A DNA stretch of 64,000 nucleotides from ZC4RG30 sp039932715 (GTDB lineage Bacteria > Pseudomonadota > Gammaproteobacteria > Steroidobacterales > Steroidobacteraceae): positions 13,193 to 77,192 of the forward strand of contig JBDTPN010000014.1 in NCBI GenBank assembly GCA_039932715.1, read 5' to 3'. The position numbers and the translations under genes were made by a program. Of this stretch, positions 8,477-18,954 are shown piece after piece. Position 1 is the first letter of the stretch, and the number at the start of each line of letters is the position of its first letter. Below the pieces are notes generated by a model. It was not told the origin of the DNA. It worked only from the letters and a program-made list of their open reading frames with translations, and did not search any database.

Positions 8477-9496
8477 TCACCCGGTTTTCGGCGCAGCTCG
8501 GTGACCACCCAACTGTGGCGCCAGTGTCAGCAAGAGAATTGCACCTGTCAGCATCGCCGCACCGACCAGCTCCATGGGCGTTGGCTGGGCCTGGTTCCAG
8601 AACCAGTGCAGCACATACGCCGCGACGAATCCGGCCAGCAGGCTCGAAGAGCGTTCCAGCGGCACGCAATAGCTGTTCTCGTTGGGGTTTAGCAGGATGA
8701 TGGCTGCGAATACCGAGATAATCGTCAGGCTGAACGCCATACCTAGCAGCGGCCAGAAAACCGGATCGGTCCACACCATGCCGAAACCACGCAGCAGTTC
8801 GCCCGACTGATTGCCCAGCCCCGTCAGCGACAGCAGCGCCAGGGCGACGATGGACAGCGGCAATGCAACCAGCTTCTCCTCCACGAAATATTGCCGCACC
8901 AGCGCCGCGTCGCCCTTCTTGCCGATATGTGTCATTACTGCGAGGCGCAGGAAATAGCCGATGGTGTAGAGCACCACGGTGGCGATGGCGATCGGCGGCA
9001 GATGAAAGCCACCGCGCTGCCGCAGCACCATTGCCAACGCAATGCCGACGATTATCAGCGCTGCCCAGCTCCACCACCGCACGCGACGTCCGTAAATCAG
9101 ATCCACCAGCGGGGCGATCAGCAGTATGTCGCCGCGCATCAACAGCAGGATGAACGGGATGCTGACGTTCGTGAACGTCAGCGACATCGGCACGGTGAAC
9201 AGCACCAGCGCCGTGCCGACACCCGAAAGTGCCGTGTAGCGTGTGGGCACGGGGAGGCTCAGGCGCCCGACTTGTTTCTGGTGTGCGTCGCGCCACCATC
9301 CGGAAGCCCAAATGAACACGAGGGTCAGTACCAGGTTCATCAGCAACGTCGAGGGCAGGGTCTCAAGGCCAGTCAGCGGGCGGCCCAGTGCCGCGTTGGG
9401 CTGGCTCGATACCAGACGGGTGAGCACAACATTGGGAACGTAGCAGGCGAAGTAGAGCAGCACGGTGAGCTGCAGCGGCATGGTGCGGGCGCTCAC
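8477..9496 (-). CDS. EamA/DMT-like multi-spanning membrane transporter
   Basis: A 339-residue, very hydrophobic protein with about ten predicted transmembrane helices and no large soluble domain. The pattern of short loops, with paired segments such as MRGDILLIAPLVDLIYGRRV and IIVGIALAMVL, resembles the drug/metabolite transporter (EamA) superfamily. The GTG start overlaps the CapA stop (GTGA) and has AAGGA six to seven bases upstream. An ATG at 9481 is an alternative. It forms a translationally coupled pair with the CapA-like gene, downstream of the operator at 10658. The family call rests on topology, and the substrate is unknown. Confidence 0.65.
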   Translation of the reverse strand: MSARTMPLQLTVLLYFACYVPNVVLTRLVSSQPNAALGRPLTGLETLPSTLLMNLVLTLVFIWASGWWRDAHQKQVGRLSLPVPTRYTALSGVGTALVLFTVPMSLTFTNVSIPFILLLMRGDILLIAPLVDLIYGRRVRWWSWAALIIVGIALAMVLRQRGGFHLPPIAIATVVLYTIGYFLRLAVMTHIGKKGDAALVRQYFVEEKLVALPLSIVALALLSLTGLGNQSGELLRGFGMVWTDPVFWPLLGMAFSLTIISVFAAIILLNPNENSYCVPLERSSSLLAGFVAAYVLHWFWNQAQPTPMELVGAAMLTGAILLLTLAPQLGGHRAAPKTG

Positions 9497-10614
9497 GGTG
9501 ATTCCTTGACGATCAGGCGGCCGTCGCGCGCCTCGAATTGTGCGTTGAGCCCGGCCTCGCCGGTCACTGCACGCAGGTAATCGAGCACCTCGGTGTGGCG
9601 CGGATCTTCCGGCGGCGGCAGGCGCGGAACCGCATCGCGGCCGATGAATACCGGCAGCAGCGCTGCCTCGCGGATGCGGCCATCGGACACGTGCAGTCGC
9701 GCGATCGCCGAAAGGCGCGACGCGGGCGGGAAGTTGTAAAGACTCTCGAAGTCGGGCTCCCAGTTCTCTGCCAGCTGCTGGATTTCGCGAAAGCTGGGCC
9801 GCGCCGCATGTTCGGGCGTCATGCGCAGGTCCGTGGCGAAGTTACACAGGCTGTGGAACACGGGACATCCCTCGATGATTTCGACCCCCTTCAGGATGTG
9901 CGCATGATGTCCCAATATCGCATCGGCGCCGGCGGCTACGGCCGCGCGCGCCACTTCGCGTTGGTAGTCCGCAATGTTCGCGCGTACGAAGTGGATGCCC
10001 CAGTGATGGGAAACCAGCACGACATCGGCTCGCTCGCGCGCCACGCGAATGTCCTCCTGCATTGCAGCGAGGTCGCCGCTGTGCGCCCAGGTGTGGATGC
10101 GCGCCGGTGTGCCCGGCTGGTCGTGTTCAATCTGTTCGTAAAGCGTGTGCGCACGCATTGGCGCGCAGCCGGGACGCCGCGCCTCGGCCCAGTAGCCCTG
10201 CGGCAGAATGGACGAATACGCGAGGAAGGCGACGCGTGTGCCATCGGCCAGCGTGCGGATCACCGGCCGGCGTGCCGCGGCGATATCTGCGCCGGCACCG
10301 ACGACGGCAATGCCTGCAGCCTCGAGGTGCGATAGCGTTTCAAAAAAAGCTTCATTGCCCCAGTCGAGACAATGGTTGCCCGCGAAAGACAGCACGTCGA
10401 AGCCTGCGCGTGCCAGCGCCGGCGCACACGCTGGGCTTGCCATCACGGCGTGGCGGGCCTGCGGTAGTCGCGTGCCGCGCGTCGCGAAGCTGGTCTCGAG
10501 CTGGCCAAAGACCAGCTCGGCGTCATTGAGCCGCGACGCGGTGCCGGCAAAGCAGCTGTCCGGATCCTCGCGATCGGGCGCGAGATCGCCAGTAGCCAGC
10601 ACAATGCCGTTCAT
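9493..10614 (-). CDS. CapA family metallophosphatase-like protein
   Basis: The 373-residue protein carries the CapA (poly-gamma-glutamate capsule) signatures: a GDLAP start motif, FAGNHCLDWGNE in place of the usual NNH..D.G, VVLVSHHWGIHF, and GADAILGHHAHILKGVE. These are metal-binding positions of calcineurin-like phosphoesterases. No signal peptide is seen, so it is likely cytoplasmic. ATG 10614 is preferred over a GTG at 10620 because GAGGTGG precedes it by about five bases. No other capsule gene is present. Its position 44 bases after a LacI-type operator, coupled to a transporter, suggests a catabolic or detoxifying role rather than capsule synthesis. The substrate is unknown. Confidence 0.88.
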   Translation of the reverse strand: MNGIVLATGDLAPDREDPDSCFAGTASRLNDAELVFGQLETSFATRGTRLPQARHAVMASPACAPALARAGFDVLSFAGNHCLDWGNEAFFETLSHLEAAGIAVVGAGADIAAARRPVIRTLADGTRVAFLAYSSILPQGYWAEARRPGCAPMRAHTLYEQIEHDQPGTPARIHTWAHSGDLAAMQEDIRVARERADVVLVSHHWGIHFVRANIADYQREVARAAVAAGADAILGHHAHILKGVEIIEGCPVFHSLCNFATDLRMTPEHAARPSFREIQQLAENWEPDFESLYNFPPASRLSAIARLHVSDGRIREAALLPVFIGRDAVPRLPPPEDPRHTEVLDYLRAVTGEAGLNAQFEARDGRLIVKESP

Positions 10615-10657
10615 CACCACCTCAACATGACGCGATGGAAGGAAACCCTACGCGAGT

Positions 10658-10671
10658 TGAAAGCGCTTGCA
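10658..10671. promoter_or_regulatory. LacI-family operator upstream of the CapA/DMT pair
   Basis: TGAAAGCGCTTGCA matches TGnAAnCGnTTnCA at all fixed positions. It lies in the 70-base gap between the end of glycerol kinase and the CapA start, 44 bases upstream of that start. Confidence 0.75.
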
Positions 10672-10684
10672 AACCACTTCCAGT

Positions 10685-12211
<1,527 letters not shown>

Positions 12212-12241
12212 GGCCTGGTCGCTATGATTGTTCGCCGGACG

Positions 12242-14077
12242 CTAGTGCGCCGGTTTGCGGTGCTGCGGAAAGAAGGCGAACACCTCAGGCATGGCGCCCA
12301 TGATGATGGTGCCGTGGTCGAGGCCTGGCTTGACCACGAACTCGTGCTTTACCTTGAGGCTATCTAGCTGCTGGCTGAAGCTGCGTATCGGGTCGATCAG
12401 GGAGTCCTTGTCGCCCACGGCCAGCATCAACGGAATCTTCGTGATCTTCGAGTCGGCAGTCAGCTTGACGTCGAACAGCGCTGGCGCCAGCAGCGCGACA
12501 CCGGCCCAGACGTCCGGGTATTTTTCGGCGATGTGCTCGGCGCCGCCGCCGCCCTGTGAGTGGCCCATCATGTAGATGCGACGATCGTCGATGTTGAACT
12601 CCTTGCGCACCATCGCCAGCACGTTCATCACGTCCATCTCGCTATATTCGGTGATCTTCGTCGGATCGGTTTCCTTCGTGCCGCCCACCATCGGCGGCTG
12701 GGGGCGCGGAGCGCCGGAGGGCGCGACGCCAGGAGGCGTGGCGCCTGGGGGCGCTGCACCCGGTGGACGCGCACGAATTGGCACTCCGAACCCGGCGCGA
12801 TTGTTGTAGCCGATGGCGCCCACCAGGATGTAGCCGCCTTTCTCGGCCAGGTCCACCGCGGTGCCGCGCACGAATGTCAGCGTGGTGCCGGTGAATCCGC
12901 GCAAAGCGATGATCAACGGTGCCTTGTTGCCCTTCTTTACCTTCGATGAGACGAACACCGAATAGGGCAGCTCTTCGCCCGTTTCCTTGAACACATACTT
13001 GCGGATCTCGACGCCTTTTTCGGGCAGCACTTCCGAACCGCCGCGTATGCCCTCGGGCAGGATCTGTGGCGGCGGACCACCCCGCGCCGTTGCAACCCAT
13101 CCCGGCACCCACTGGTGTCGCGCCATGAAGCGCAATGCCTGCATTGGCCATTCACGGACGGTCTCGTCATCGATGTTGGTACCCATGCCAAAGCCGTGCG
13201 GCCCATTGTCGAGGATGTGCATCTCGACGGGAACGCCGGCCTTGAGGCAGGCTTCGTAGTACAGCAAAGAGTTCTTGACCGGAACCAGGTGATCGTTGGT
13301 GCCAGTCACGATGAAGGTAGGGGGCGTATCGCGTGTGACGTGCAATTGCGGCGACAGCGCTGCATACAGGGCCTGGTTTTCCTGCGTCAGGTTGGTGCGC
13401 GAACCCCGATGCGTTACGGCATCGTCGGTGAGATCGACGACCGGATACTGCAGCAACGCGAACGCCGGCCGGGCGTTCTGTGCATCGATGGCGTCGGGCA
13501 CATAGGGTGCCGCGGGCAGCAGCTTGTTGTCGTACAGCGTGGACAGCATGGCGGCCAGGTGACCGCCGGCGGAGGCACCCAGGACACCGACCTTGTCTGG
13601 GTCGACGCGATATTCGCTGGCCTTCGACTTGATAAGCCGCAAGGCGCGCTGTGCGTCGAGCAATGTTGTGGGGTAGTGATAGCGCGGGCCATGCCGGTAA
13701 CGCAGCACGAAAGCTGCAACGTTGTGCGACAGGAAGAAGCGTGCCGGCGCCGGACCTTCGCCAGGGACGGTAAGAATCTGATAGCCGCCGCCTGGCAGTA
13801 TCAGAACTCCGGCTCCCGTGGCCTTGTCGGCATCCGGAAGATAGATGTCCAGGGTCGGCTCGGACGGGTCGTATTCCGTTTCGCGCCCCTCAACCACGCC
13901 CGGGGTCTGTGCATACAACTTGATGCGGGGCACATCATCGCGGATCGGACCCGCGCCCAGCCCCATGGCGCCGGTTCCGGGAGGTGGCCCGGCTGGCCTC
14001 TCAGGCTCGGCCGCGTGCCCGGCAAACGGGACGGACAACAGCAGTGCACAGCCCAGCACCCTTGCGTAAGAAAGCAT
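12242..14077 (-). CDS. Secreted bifunctional esterase: acetyl-esterase-like domain fused to feruloyl-esterase/PHB-depolymerase-like domain
   Basis: The 611-residue exported protein (signal peptide ending AGHA) contains two alpha/beta-hydrolase domains. The first (about residues 50-330) has the HGGG-like LPGGGY oxyanion loop, nucleophile GASAGG, and C-terminal NGPHGFG histidine of BD-FAE/acetyl xylan esterases. The second (about 350-605) has nucleophile GHSQGG and LDHGT. It carries a proline/alanine-rich insertion (RPPGAAPPGATPPGV) before its nucleophile elbow. A paralogue of the second domain with a similar insertion is at 60076. ATG 14077 is taken because it gives a clean signal peptide and leaves the operator at 14121 non-coding. 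It likely removes acyl groups from plant polymers. Confidence 0.85.
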   Translation of the reverse strand: MLSYARVLGCALLLSVPFAGHAAEPERPAGPPPGTGAMGLGAGPIRDDVPRIKLYAQTPGVVEGRETEYDPSEPTLDIYLPDADKATGAGVLILPGGGYQILTVPGEGPAPARFFLSHNVAAFVLRYRHGPRYHYPTTLLDAQRALRLIKSKASEYRVDPDKVGVLGASAGGHLAAMLSTLYDNKLLPAAPYVPDAIDAQNARPAFALLQYPVVDLTDDAVTHRGSRTNLTQENQALYAALSPQLHVTRDTPPTFIVTGTNDHLVPVKNSLLYYEACLKAGVPVEMHILDNGPHGFGMGTNIDDETVREWPMQALRFMARHQWVPGWVATARGGPPPQILPEGIRGGSEVLPEKGVEIRKYVFKETGEELPYSVFVSSKVKKGNKAPLIIALRGFTGTTLTFVRGTAVDLAEKGGYILVGAIGYNNRAGFGVPIRARPPGAAPPGATPPGVAPSGAPRPQPPMVGGTKETDPTKITEYSEMDVMNVLAMVRKEFNIDDRRIYMMGHSQGGGGAEHIAEKYPDVWAGVALLAPALFDVKLTADSKITKIPLMLAVGDKDSLIDPIRSFSQQLDSLKVKHEFVVKPGLDHGTIIMGAMPEVFAFFPQHRKPAH

Positions 14078-14120
14078 TTTCGGATCCCCGCTTGTTGTGG
14101 GAAAGACTCTAGCACGGGTC

Positions 14121-14134
14121 CGCAATCGTTTGCA
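14121..14134. promoter_or_regulatory. LacI-family operator between the two-domain esterase and SGNH hydrolase
   Basis: CGCAATCGTTTGCA differs from TGnAAnCGnTTnCA at one fixed position. It lies in the divergent gap between the esterase start (14077) and the SGNH-hydrolase start (14183). Confidence 0.65.
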
Positions 14135-14182
14135 GTCGCCACATCTGCCGGTATGCTGCAGCGAAAACCGGGGAGTCATCGA

Positions 14183-15436
14183 ATGCGTATTCAGTCAGTC
14201 TGCAAAATGTTGTTGCCGGCAATGCTGGCCGTATGTGGAAGCCTGGCGACCGCAGAAAATGATTGCGGGAAAGCGTGCCGAGGCAATTGGGTTGCGGCAT
14301 GGGGAACAGCGCAGCAACTCGCGGTGCAGGCCCGCGCCATGCCCGAGCGCGATACCCCTCCGGCCAAGGTTGAGGCGCAGACGGTGCGGATGGTGGCGCG
14401 CGCCACTATCGCGGGACGTGCGGTTCGCGTGGCGCTGTCGAATGCGTTCGGCCACGCCCCGGTGCATGTCGACGCGGTGCAGATTGCACGAGCCGCCGAT
14501 GGATCGGCAATTCGCGCGGGCAGTGGCCACGCGCTGACGTTTGGCGGCAGGATGGATGTGGTGCTGGCGCCAGGTGCGCAGATCTACAGCGATCCCATCG
14601 AATTTGACGTTGCGGCGCAGGCCGATCTGACGGTGTCCCTGTTCCTGGCCACCGACAGCGGGCCGACCACGGCGCATGCCATAGGGATGCGCGCGGCATG
14701 GCTTGCGCCCGGCAACCAGGTCGCGGCTGAGAAGCTGGAGAATGCCACGGAGTTTCGTTCCTATCTGTGGCTTGCCGGTATCGAAGTGCTCGCGTCGGCC
14801 AATGCCGCCACCATCGTTGCGTTCGGCGATTCAATCACCGACGGGTTCGGCACCACCCCTGATGCCGACGCGGCATGGCCTGCAGTCCTGGCACGGCGGC
14901 TGTCTGCGCAGCGCAATGAGCCACCGCGCTCCGTCATCAACATGGGAATCTCGGGCAACCGGGTCTTGCGCGAGGGGGCCGGCTCCAGCGCACTGGCGCG
15001 TTTTGACCGCGACGTGCTGTCACGCCCTGGCGTGAAGTGGTTGGTGCTCCTTGAGGGAATCAATGACATCGGATTCAGCGCTATTCCCGGGTTACCAGCC
15101 AGCGAGAAAACCACCGCGGAGGAAATCATCGCCGGTTATCGCCTGCTGATCGGCCGCGCACACTTGCATGGGTTGACCATTATCGGCTGCACGCTGATGC
15201 CCTTCGAGGGAGTGAACACGTACACAGAGTCCAGCGAAAAGATGCGTCAGGACGTTAACCGCTGGATTCGCACCAGCGGTCAGTTCGACAAGGTGGTCGA
15301 CCTTGATGCGGCCACGCGCGATCCGGCAGCACCCACGAAGCTGCAGGCCGCGTTCGATTCCCGCGATCACATCCACCCCAATGACGCGGGCAACAAGGCC
15401 ATGGCCGAGGCCTTCGATCTGAAACTCTTCCGCTGA
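14183..15436 (+). CDS. Secreted SGNH/GDSL-family hydrolase
   Basis: The 417-residue protein has a signal peptide ending at SLATA. It carries the SGNH blocks: FGDSITDG (catalytic serine), NMGISGNRV (block II), LEGINDIG (block III) and DHIHPNDAG (Asp-His pair near the C-terminus). The N-terminal 190 residues form a beta-rich extension seen in two-domain GDSL esterases. The open frame extends far upstream over the opposite-strand esterase, but ATG 14183 has GGGGAG seven bases upstream and begins the signal peptide. It is probably an acyl esterase on polysaccharides. It is divergent from the two-domain esterase across a LacI-type operator. Confidence 0.92.
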   Translation: MRIQSVCKMLLPAMLAVCGSLATAENDCGKACRGNWVAAWGTAQQLAVQARAMPERDTPPAKVEAQTVRMVARATIAGRAVRVALSNAFGHAPVHVDAVQIARAADGSAIRAGSGHALTFGGRMDVVLAPGAQIYSDPIEFDVAAQADLTVSLFLATDSGPTTAHAIGMRAAWLAPGNQVAAEKLENATEFRSYLWLAGIEVLASANAATIVAFGDSITDGFGTTPDADAAWPAVLARRLSAQRNEPPRSVINMGISGNRVLREGAGSSALARFDRDVLSRPGVKWLVLLEGINDIGFSAIPGLPASEKTTAEEIIAGYRLLIGRAHLHGLTIIGCTLMPFEGVNTYTESSEKMRQDVNRWIRTSGQFDKVVDLDAATRDPAAPTKLQAAFDSRDHIHPNDAGNKAMAEAFDLKLFR

Positions 15437-15446
15437 GAGCAAAGTC

Positions 15447-16787
15447 ATGAAAGCCGCTGCGATCATCTTGTCGACCCTGCTGTGTGCCGCCACAAGCCTT
15501 ACAGCCATTGCCGCTGATGCGCCGCTGCGCGCTGGCGCCTCGCGTGTCGACTACACGCCGGCAAAGGACCAGCTGCCACGCAATTTCGACGGCGTGCTGG
15601 ACCAGATCTACGTGCGCTCAATAGTCGTGGACAACGGGCACACGCGCGCCGCGCTGATCTCGGTGGATGCTGGCGGCATACCGTCAGACCTGTATGCAAA
15701 AGTCAGCGCACGCGCGGCACAGGAGCTCAACATTCCGGCCAACCAATTGCTGCTGTCGGCAACGCATACGCACAGTGTCCCGTTCCAGCTCGGCGGTGAC
15801 ATAGAAGCAAAGATCATGCAGAGCCTGCGCGAAGCGGTGGGCCGGCTGCAGCCCGCGCGCGTGTCCTTTGGCACGGGGCTTTCGTATATCAACGTCAATC
15901 GCGACCGCGTCGATGCCGCGACCAACCGCTGGTGGGAAGGGCCCAACTACCAAGGCACCTCCGACAAAACCGTGGCGGTGATGCGCTTTGAGACACTGAC
16001 TGGCGAGCCCATCGCCGTGTACAGCAACTACGCCGTGCATGCGGTGCTTACCGGCACCCTTGACCTCATTAGCGGCGACATTCCCGGCGCCACGGCGCGC
16101 TACGTCGAGGCCTCGCTGGGCGGCAACGCCGTGGCGCTGTGGACCAGCGGCGCGGCCGGTGATCAGAACCCGATCTTCTTCAACCAGACCTACGAGCTGC
16201 GCGATATCCGCATCGCCGACTATGCCAAGCGGGGCGAAGACATCAGCAATGCCATGCCGCCGGGCGGGCAGGGGCTTGACCGCAGCAACCCGCGCGTGCA
16301 GCTGCTGATGAAGCAACAGGAACAGATGACCGTGAACATGGGCCAGATGCTGGGTGAGGAAATCCTTCACGTGATGCGTGAGTCGATGGAAAAATCGCCG
16401 GTCGATGCCACCATTCACGGCGCGCAGGTGCAGTTCAACTGTCCGGCACGCAAGCGTACTGATTCTGGCCGCGCCGGGTTCCCTGGCAGCTACGTCGACG
16501 CACCGGACGTATCCATATCTCTCGACGCGCTGCGCATCGGCGATGTTTACATTGGCGGGGTGAACGGCGAGGTCTACAACGCCATTGCATTGCGCCTCAA
16601 GCGCGAAGCGCCTTTCAAGCACACGATGATGGCTACGCTTACCAATGGCTCTGCACGCACCGGATATATCCCCAGCGAGGATGCGTTCGGGCGCAATGTC
16701 TTCACCGTGCTCTCGTCGAGCCTCAAGCCGGGTTGTGCCGAGGCCGGCATCGTCAACGGATTGATCGGCCTGATGCGAGGCCTTTGA
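15447..16787 (+). CDS. Secreted neutral/alkaline ceramidase-like protein
   Basis: The 446-residue protein has a signal peptide (ends TAIAA). It matches the N-terminal domain of neutral/alkaline non-lysosomal ceramidases: RAGASRVDYTP at the start, SATHTHSVP (metal-binding histidines), YSNYAVHAVLTG and a GAAGDQNP segment. Classical ceramidases have GDxSPN at the last position, with serine as nucleophile. Here it is GDQNP, so a different activity is likely, perhaps a metal-dependent amidase or esterase. The C-terminal immunoglobulin-like domain of true ceramidases is not evident. It lies 10 bases after the SGNH gene, in the same probable operon. Confidence 0.82.
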   Translation: MKAAAIILSTLLCAATSLTAIAADAPLRAGASRVDYTPAKDQLPRNFDGVLDQIYVRSIVVDNGHTRAALISVDAGGIPSDLYAKVSARAAQELNIPANQLLLSATHTHSVPFQLGGDIEAKIMQSLREAVGRLQPARVSFGTGLSYINVNRDRVDAATNRWWEGPNYQGTSDKTVAVMRFETLTGEPIAVYSNYAVHAVLTGTLDLISGDIPGATARYVEASLGGNAVALWTSGAAGDQNPIFFNQTYELRDIRIADYAKRGEDISNAMPPGGQGLDRSNPRVQLLMKQQEQMTVNMGQMLGEEILHVMRESMEKSPVDATIHGAQVQFNCPARKRTDSGRAGFPGSYVDAPDVSISLDALRIGDVYIGGVNGEVYNAIALRLKREAPFKHTMMATLTNGSARTGYIPSEDAFGRNVFTVLSSSLKPGCAEAGIVNGLIGLMRGL

Positions 16788-16789
16788 CC

Positions 16790-17863
16790 TCAGGGCAGAC
16801 CCACCGCGCGCTTCAGGGTGGCGGTGTCCAGTTCATGTATTCCATTGCCATCGAGCCGCCACCGGTCCATGTACTGCCGCGGCACTACAAGTTCAACACC
16901 GTTCTTCTTCAGCAGACTGGCGAGCGCGGAATCGCTGAAGGGTTGCGCGGGGCCAGCCTTGAACGCTCCGAACAGGCCATCCCAATGCACTGGCAAACAG
17001 GCTTTTGGCTTCAGCACCGGCAACACCAGCGCAGCTACCGCCTCACCACCAGTGCTTATCCACAGGTTCACTGAATCCAGGCCCGCAGACTTCATGGCCG
17101 CAGCCAGGTTGTCGAGCGGCGCGCCATAATTCCTGCCGTCCACGATGATGGGCTGGCGCAGGTCCACTGCGCTGGCAGAGTCCTGAAACAGCCAGCTGAA
17201 TGAGCCTTTTGATCCCGTCACCTTGAACAGATAGGCCAGAGTGCCGCCGCCATTGGGGAAATCCTCGGTTACCCCAGCGTGCAGCGCACCATCAACTGCT
17301 GGCACAGGAATTGAGTGCAGCTCGACGGGGTCGTGCTGTTCCGGATTCGCCGCCGAATCGCCGCTGTGATTCCAGCGGATTACATACATGTCGATTCCGG
17401 GCGCGAGCCTGATTCGTTCGCCGCCGTGCACGGGCTTGCACTGGGTCGCGGGAATTCCGGCGGCGCGCGTCTGAAGGCAGGTGGTCGGTGAACCGATCAC
17501 GCGAGCACCTGAGAGTTTCGCCCACGTTGCCGTGTCGAATGTATGGTCCCAGTGGCTGTGCCCGGCCAGGAGCAGCTTGACAGCGGACTTGCCACCAATG
17601 GCATCGAAGACTTCGCGCACTGCCGCGATATCCGGCGTCATCGCGCGCCGCGTGGAAGCGAATCCACCGCCACCACCATAGAAGATATCCTGCGGCAATC
17701 GGCTGATGTATCCATCCACAAGAATGTGCTGCGAGCCCAGGTCGAAATGCATATTGGCGATCGACATCCAGGTGATGTCCACATGCTCAGGCGTGGTGCA
17801 TTGCCCCACGTTGGCGGCAAGTGATCCGAACACGACTAATATCCGGCAAAGCAATCGCGACAT
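16790..17863 (-). CDS. Exported metallo-beta-lactamase-fold hydrolase
   Basis: The 357-residue protein has a short signal peptide and the MBL zinc signature GHSHWDHTFD (HxHxDH, about residue 94). A late VHWDG supplies another ligand histidine. The spacing resembles UlaG/B3-like hydrolases. ATG 17863 has GGAG eight bases upstream and is preferred to the longer frame from 17890. Its end meets the ceramidase-like gene tail to tail with a 2-base gap. The substrate is unknown; lactone, phosphoester or beta-lactam hydrolysis are all possible for the fold. Confidence 0.85.
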   Translation of the reverse strand: MSRLLCRILVVFGSLAANVGQCTTPEHVDITWMSIANMHFDLGSQHILVDGYISRLPQDIFYGGGGGFASTRRAMTPDIAAVREVFDAIGGKSAVKLLLAGHSHWDHTFDTATWAKLSGARVIGSPTTCLQTRAAGIPATQCKPVHGGERIRLAPGIDMYVIRWNHSGDSAANPEQHDPVELHSIPVPAVDGALHAGVTEDFPNGGGTLAYLFKVTGSKGSFSWLFQDSASAVDLRQPIIVDGRNYGAPLDNLAAAMKSAGLDSVNLWISTGGEAVAALVLPVLKPKACLPVHWDGLFGAFKAGPAQPFSDSALASLLKKNGVELVVPRQYMDRWRLDGNGIHELDTATLKRAVGLP

Positions 17864-17944
17864 GCTGATCTCCAGCTTGCAACAGTGCACTCTGCGCCGG
17901 AGAATGGTCCGGGCGCAAACGCCTGAAAAAAATGGAGGGGTGTC

Positions 17945-18946
17945 ATGAAGGGAATGCTTTGCCGCGCTTCAATGCTGATGTTGGGCAGCCTGGTCTGTAC
18001 AGCCGCACTGACTGCGCAACCACCGGCCCCCTCTGCAGCGCAACAGCAACAGGAGGCTGAACAACGCGCCCGCCACGAGCGCATGCCCGATACCAAAGGT
18101 ACCGGGCGCTTTCCGGCCATCAAGGAAGAAGTCAGCTCGCTGCCTGACCATGTGGTCTATCGTCCGGCGCAGGTCTCGTCGCTGGGCGCCGTAAAACTGG
18201 GAATCTATCTGTTCGGCAATGGCGGCTGCGTTGACGACGGTGCCAGTTCCCGTTTGCATCTGCTGGAGGTCGCCTCTCACGGATATTTGGCCATTGCACC
18301 CGGGCACGTACTCAGTGGGCCAGGAGCGAAGCCTGCGCCACCACCGGCCCCGTCCACGCAGACGCCTGACCTGCAGGCGATAGCAGTGAACGTGAAGTCC
18401 AGCTACAAGGATCTGCTATCGGCACTTGATTGGGCGGTGGCACAGAACGCCGATCCGAAAAGCCTCTACTACCAGCGCATCGATACGCAGGCTATTGCGG
18501 TTTCAGGTTACAGCTGCGGTGGCGCACAGGCCGTTCGCGTGGCCGCCGATCCGCGCATCAAGACACTGGTGATGATGAACAGCGGACTGTTCAAAGACGG
18601 GGAAAGCGCCAACATTCCGGAGATGGATGTACGCAAGGCCGCACTGCAGGCACTGCACACGCCCACACTCTATGTGATCGGCGGAGAAACGGATATCGCT
18701 TATCTCAACAGCCAGGACGACTTCCGGCGCATTGAGAAAGTGCCGGTAGTGCTGGCAAATCTGCTCGGCGTGGGCCACGGCGGCACTTACTGGGAGCCCA
18801 ACGGCGGCAAGGCTGCAGCGGTGGTGGTGGCCTGGCTCGAATGGCAACTGCGCGCAGACAAGGGTGCTGCACGTAATTTTGTCGGCAAGGATTGCGGTCT
18901 TTGCAGCGACAAGGCCTGGACGGTGCAGAAGAAGCGCGTCGACTGA
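17945..18946 (+). CDS. Secreted alpha/beta hydrolase
   Basis: The 333-residue protein has a signal peptide ending LTAQ, followed by a proline/glutamine-rich linker. The hydrolase core has nucleophile elbow GYSCGG (about residue 190) and GVGHGGTY carrying a likely catalytic histidine. The aspartate would lie after LYVIGGETD. This resembles chlorophyllase/dienelactone-type hydrolases rather than a named esterase family. The ATG is preceded by GGAGGGG. It is divergent from the MBL-fold gene and convergent, with an 8-base gap, to the GMC oxidoreductase. The substrate is unknown. Confidence 0.82.
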   Translation: MKGMLCRASMLMLGSLVCTAALTAQPPAPSAAQQQQEAEQRARHERMPDTKGTGRFPAIKEEVSSLPDHVVYRPAQVSSLGAVKLGIYLFGNGGCVDDGASSRLHLLEVASHGYLAIAPGHVLSGPGAKPAPPPAPSTQTPDLQAIAVNVKSSYKDLLSALDWAVAQNADPKSLYYQRIDTQAIAVSGYSCGGAQAVRVAADPRIKTLVMMNSGLFKDGESANIPEMDVRKAALQALHTPTLYVIGGETDIAYLNSQDDFRRIEKVPVVLANLLGVGHGGTYWEPNGGKAAAVVVAWLEWQLRADKGAARNFVGKDCGLCSDKAWTVQKKRVD

Positions 18947-18954
18947 ATTGGCTT

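Noticed and set aside
8010..9311. 433-codon minus-strand open frame
   Set aside because: It overlaps the lacI-type gene and the DMT transporter gene in another frame and shows no domain.
13115..14182. N-terminal extension of the SGNH hydrolase
   Set aside because: It overlaps the oppositely oriented esterase; the ATG at 14183 has a good ribosome-binding site and starts a signal peptide.
17911..17928. Possible LacI-type site GGCGCAAACGCC before the hydrolase at 17945
   Set aside because: It has about three mismatches at fixed positions, too weak to separate from chance.
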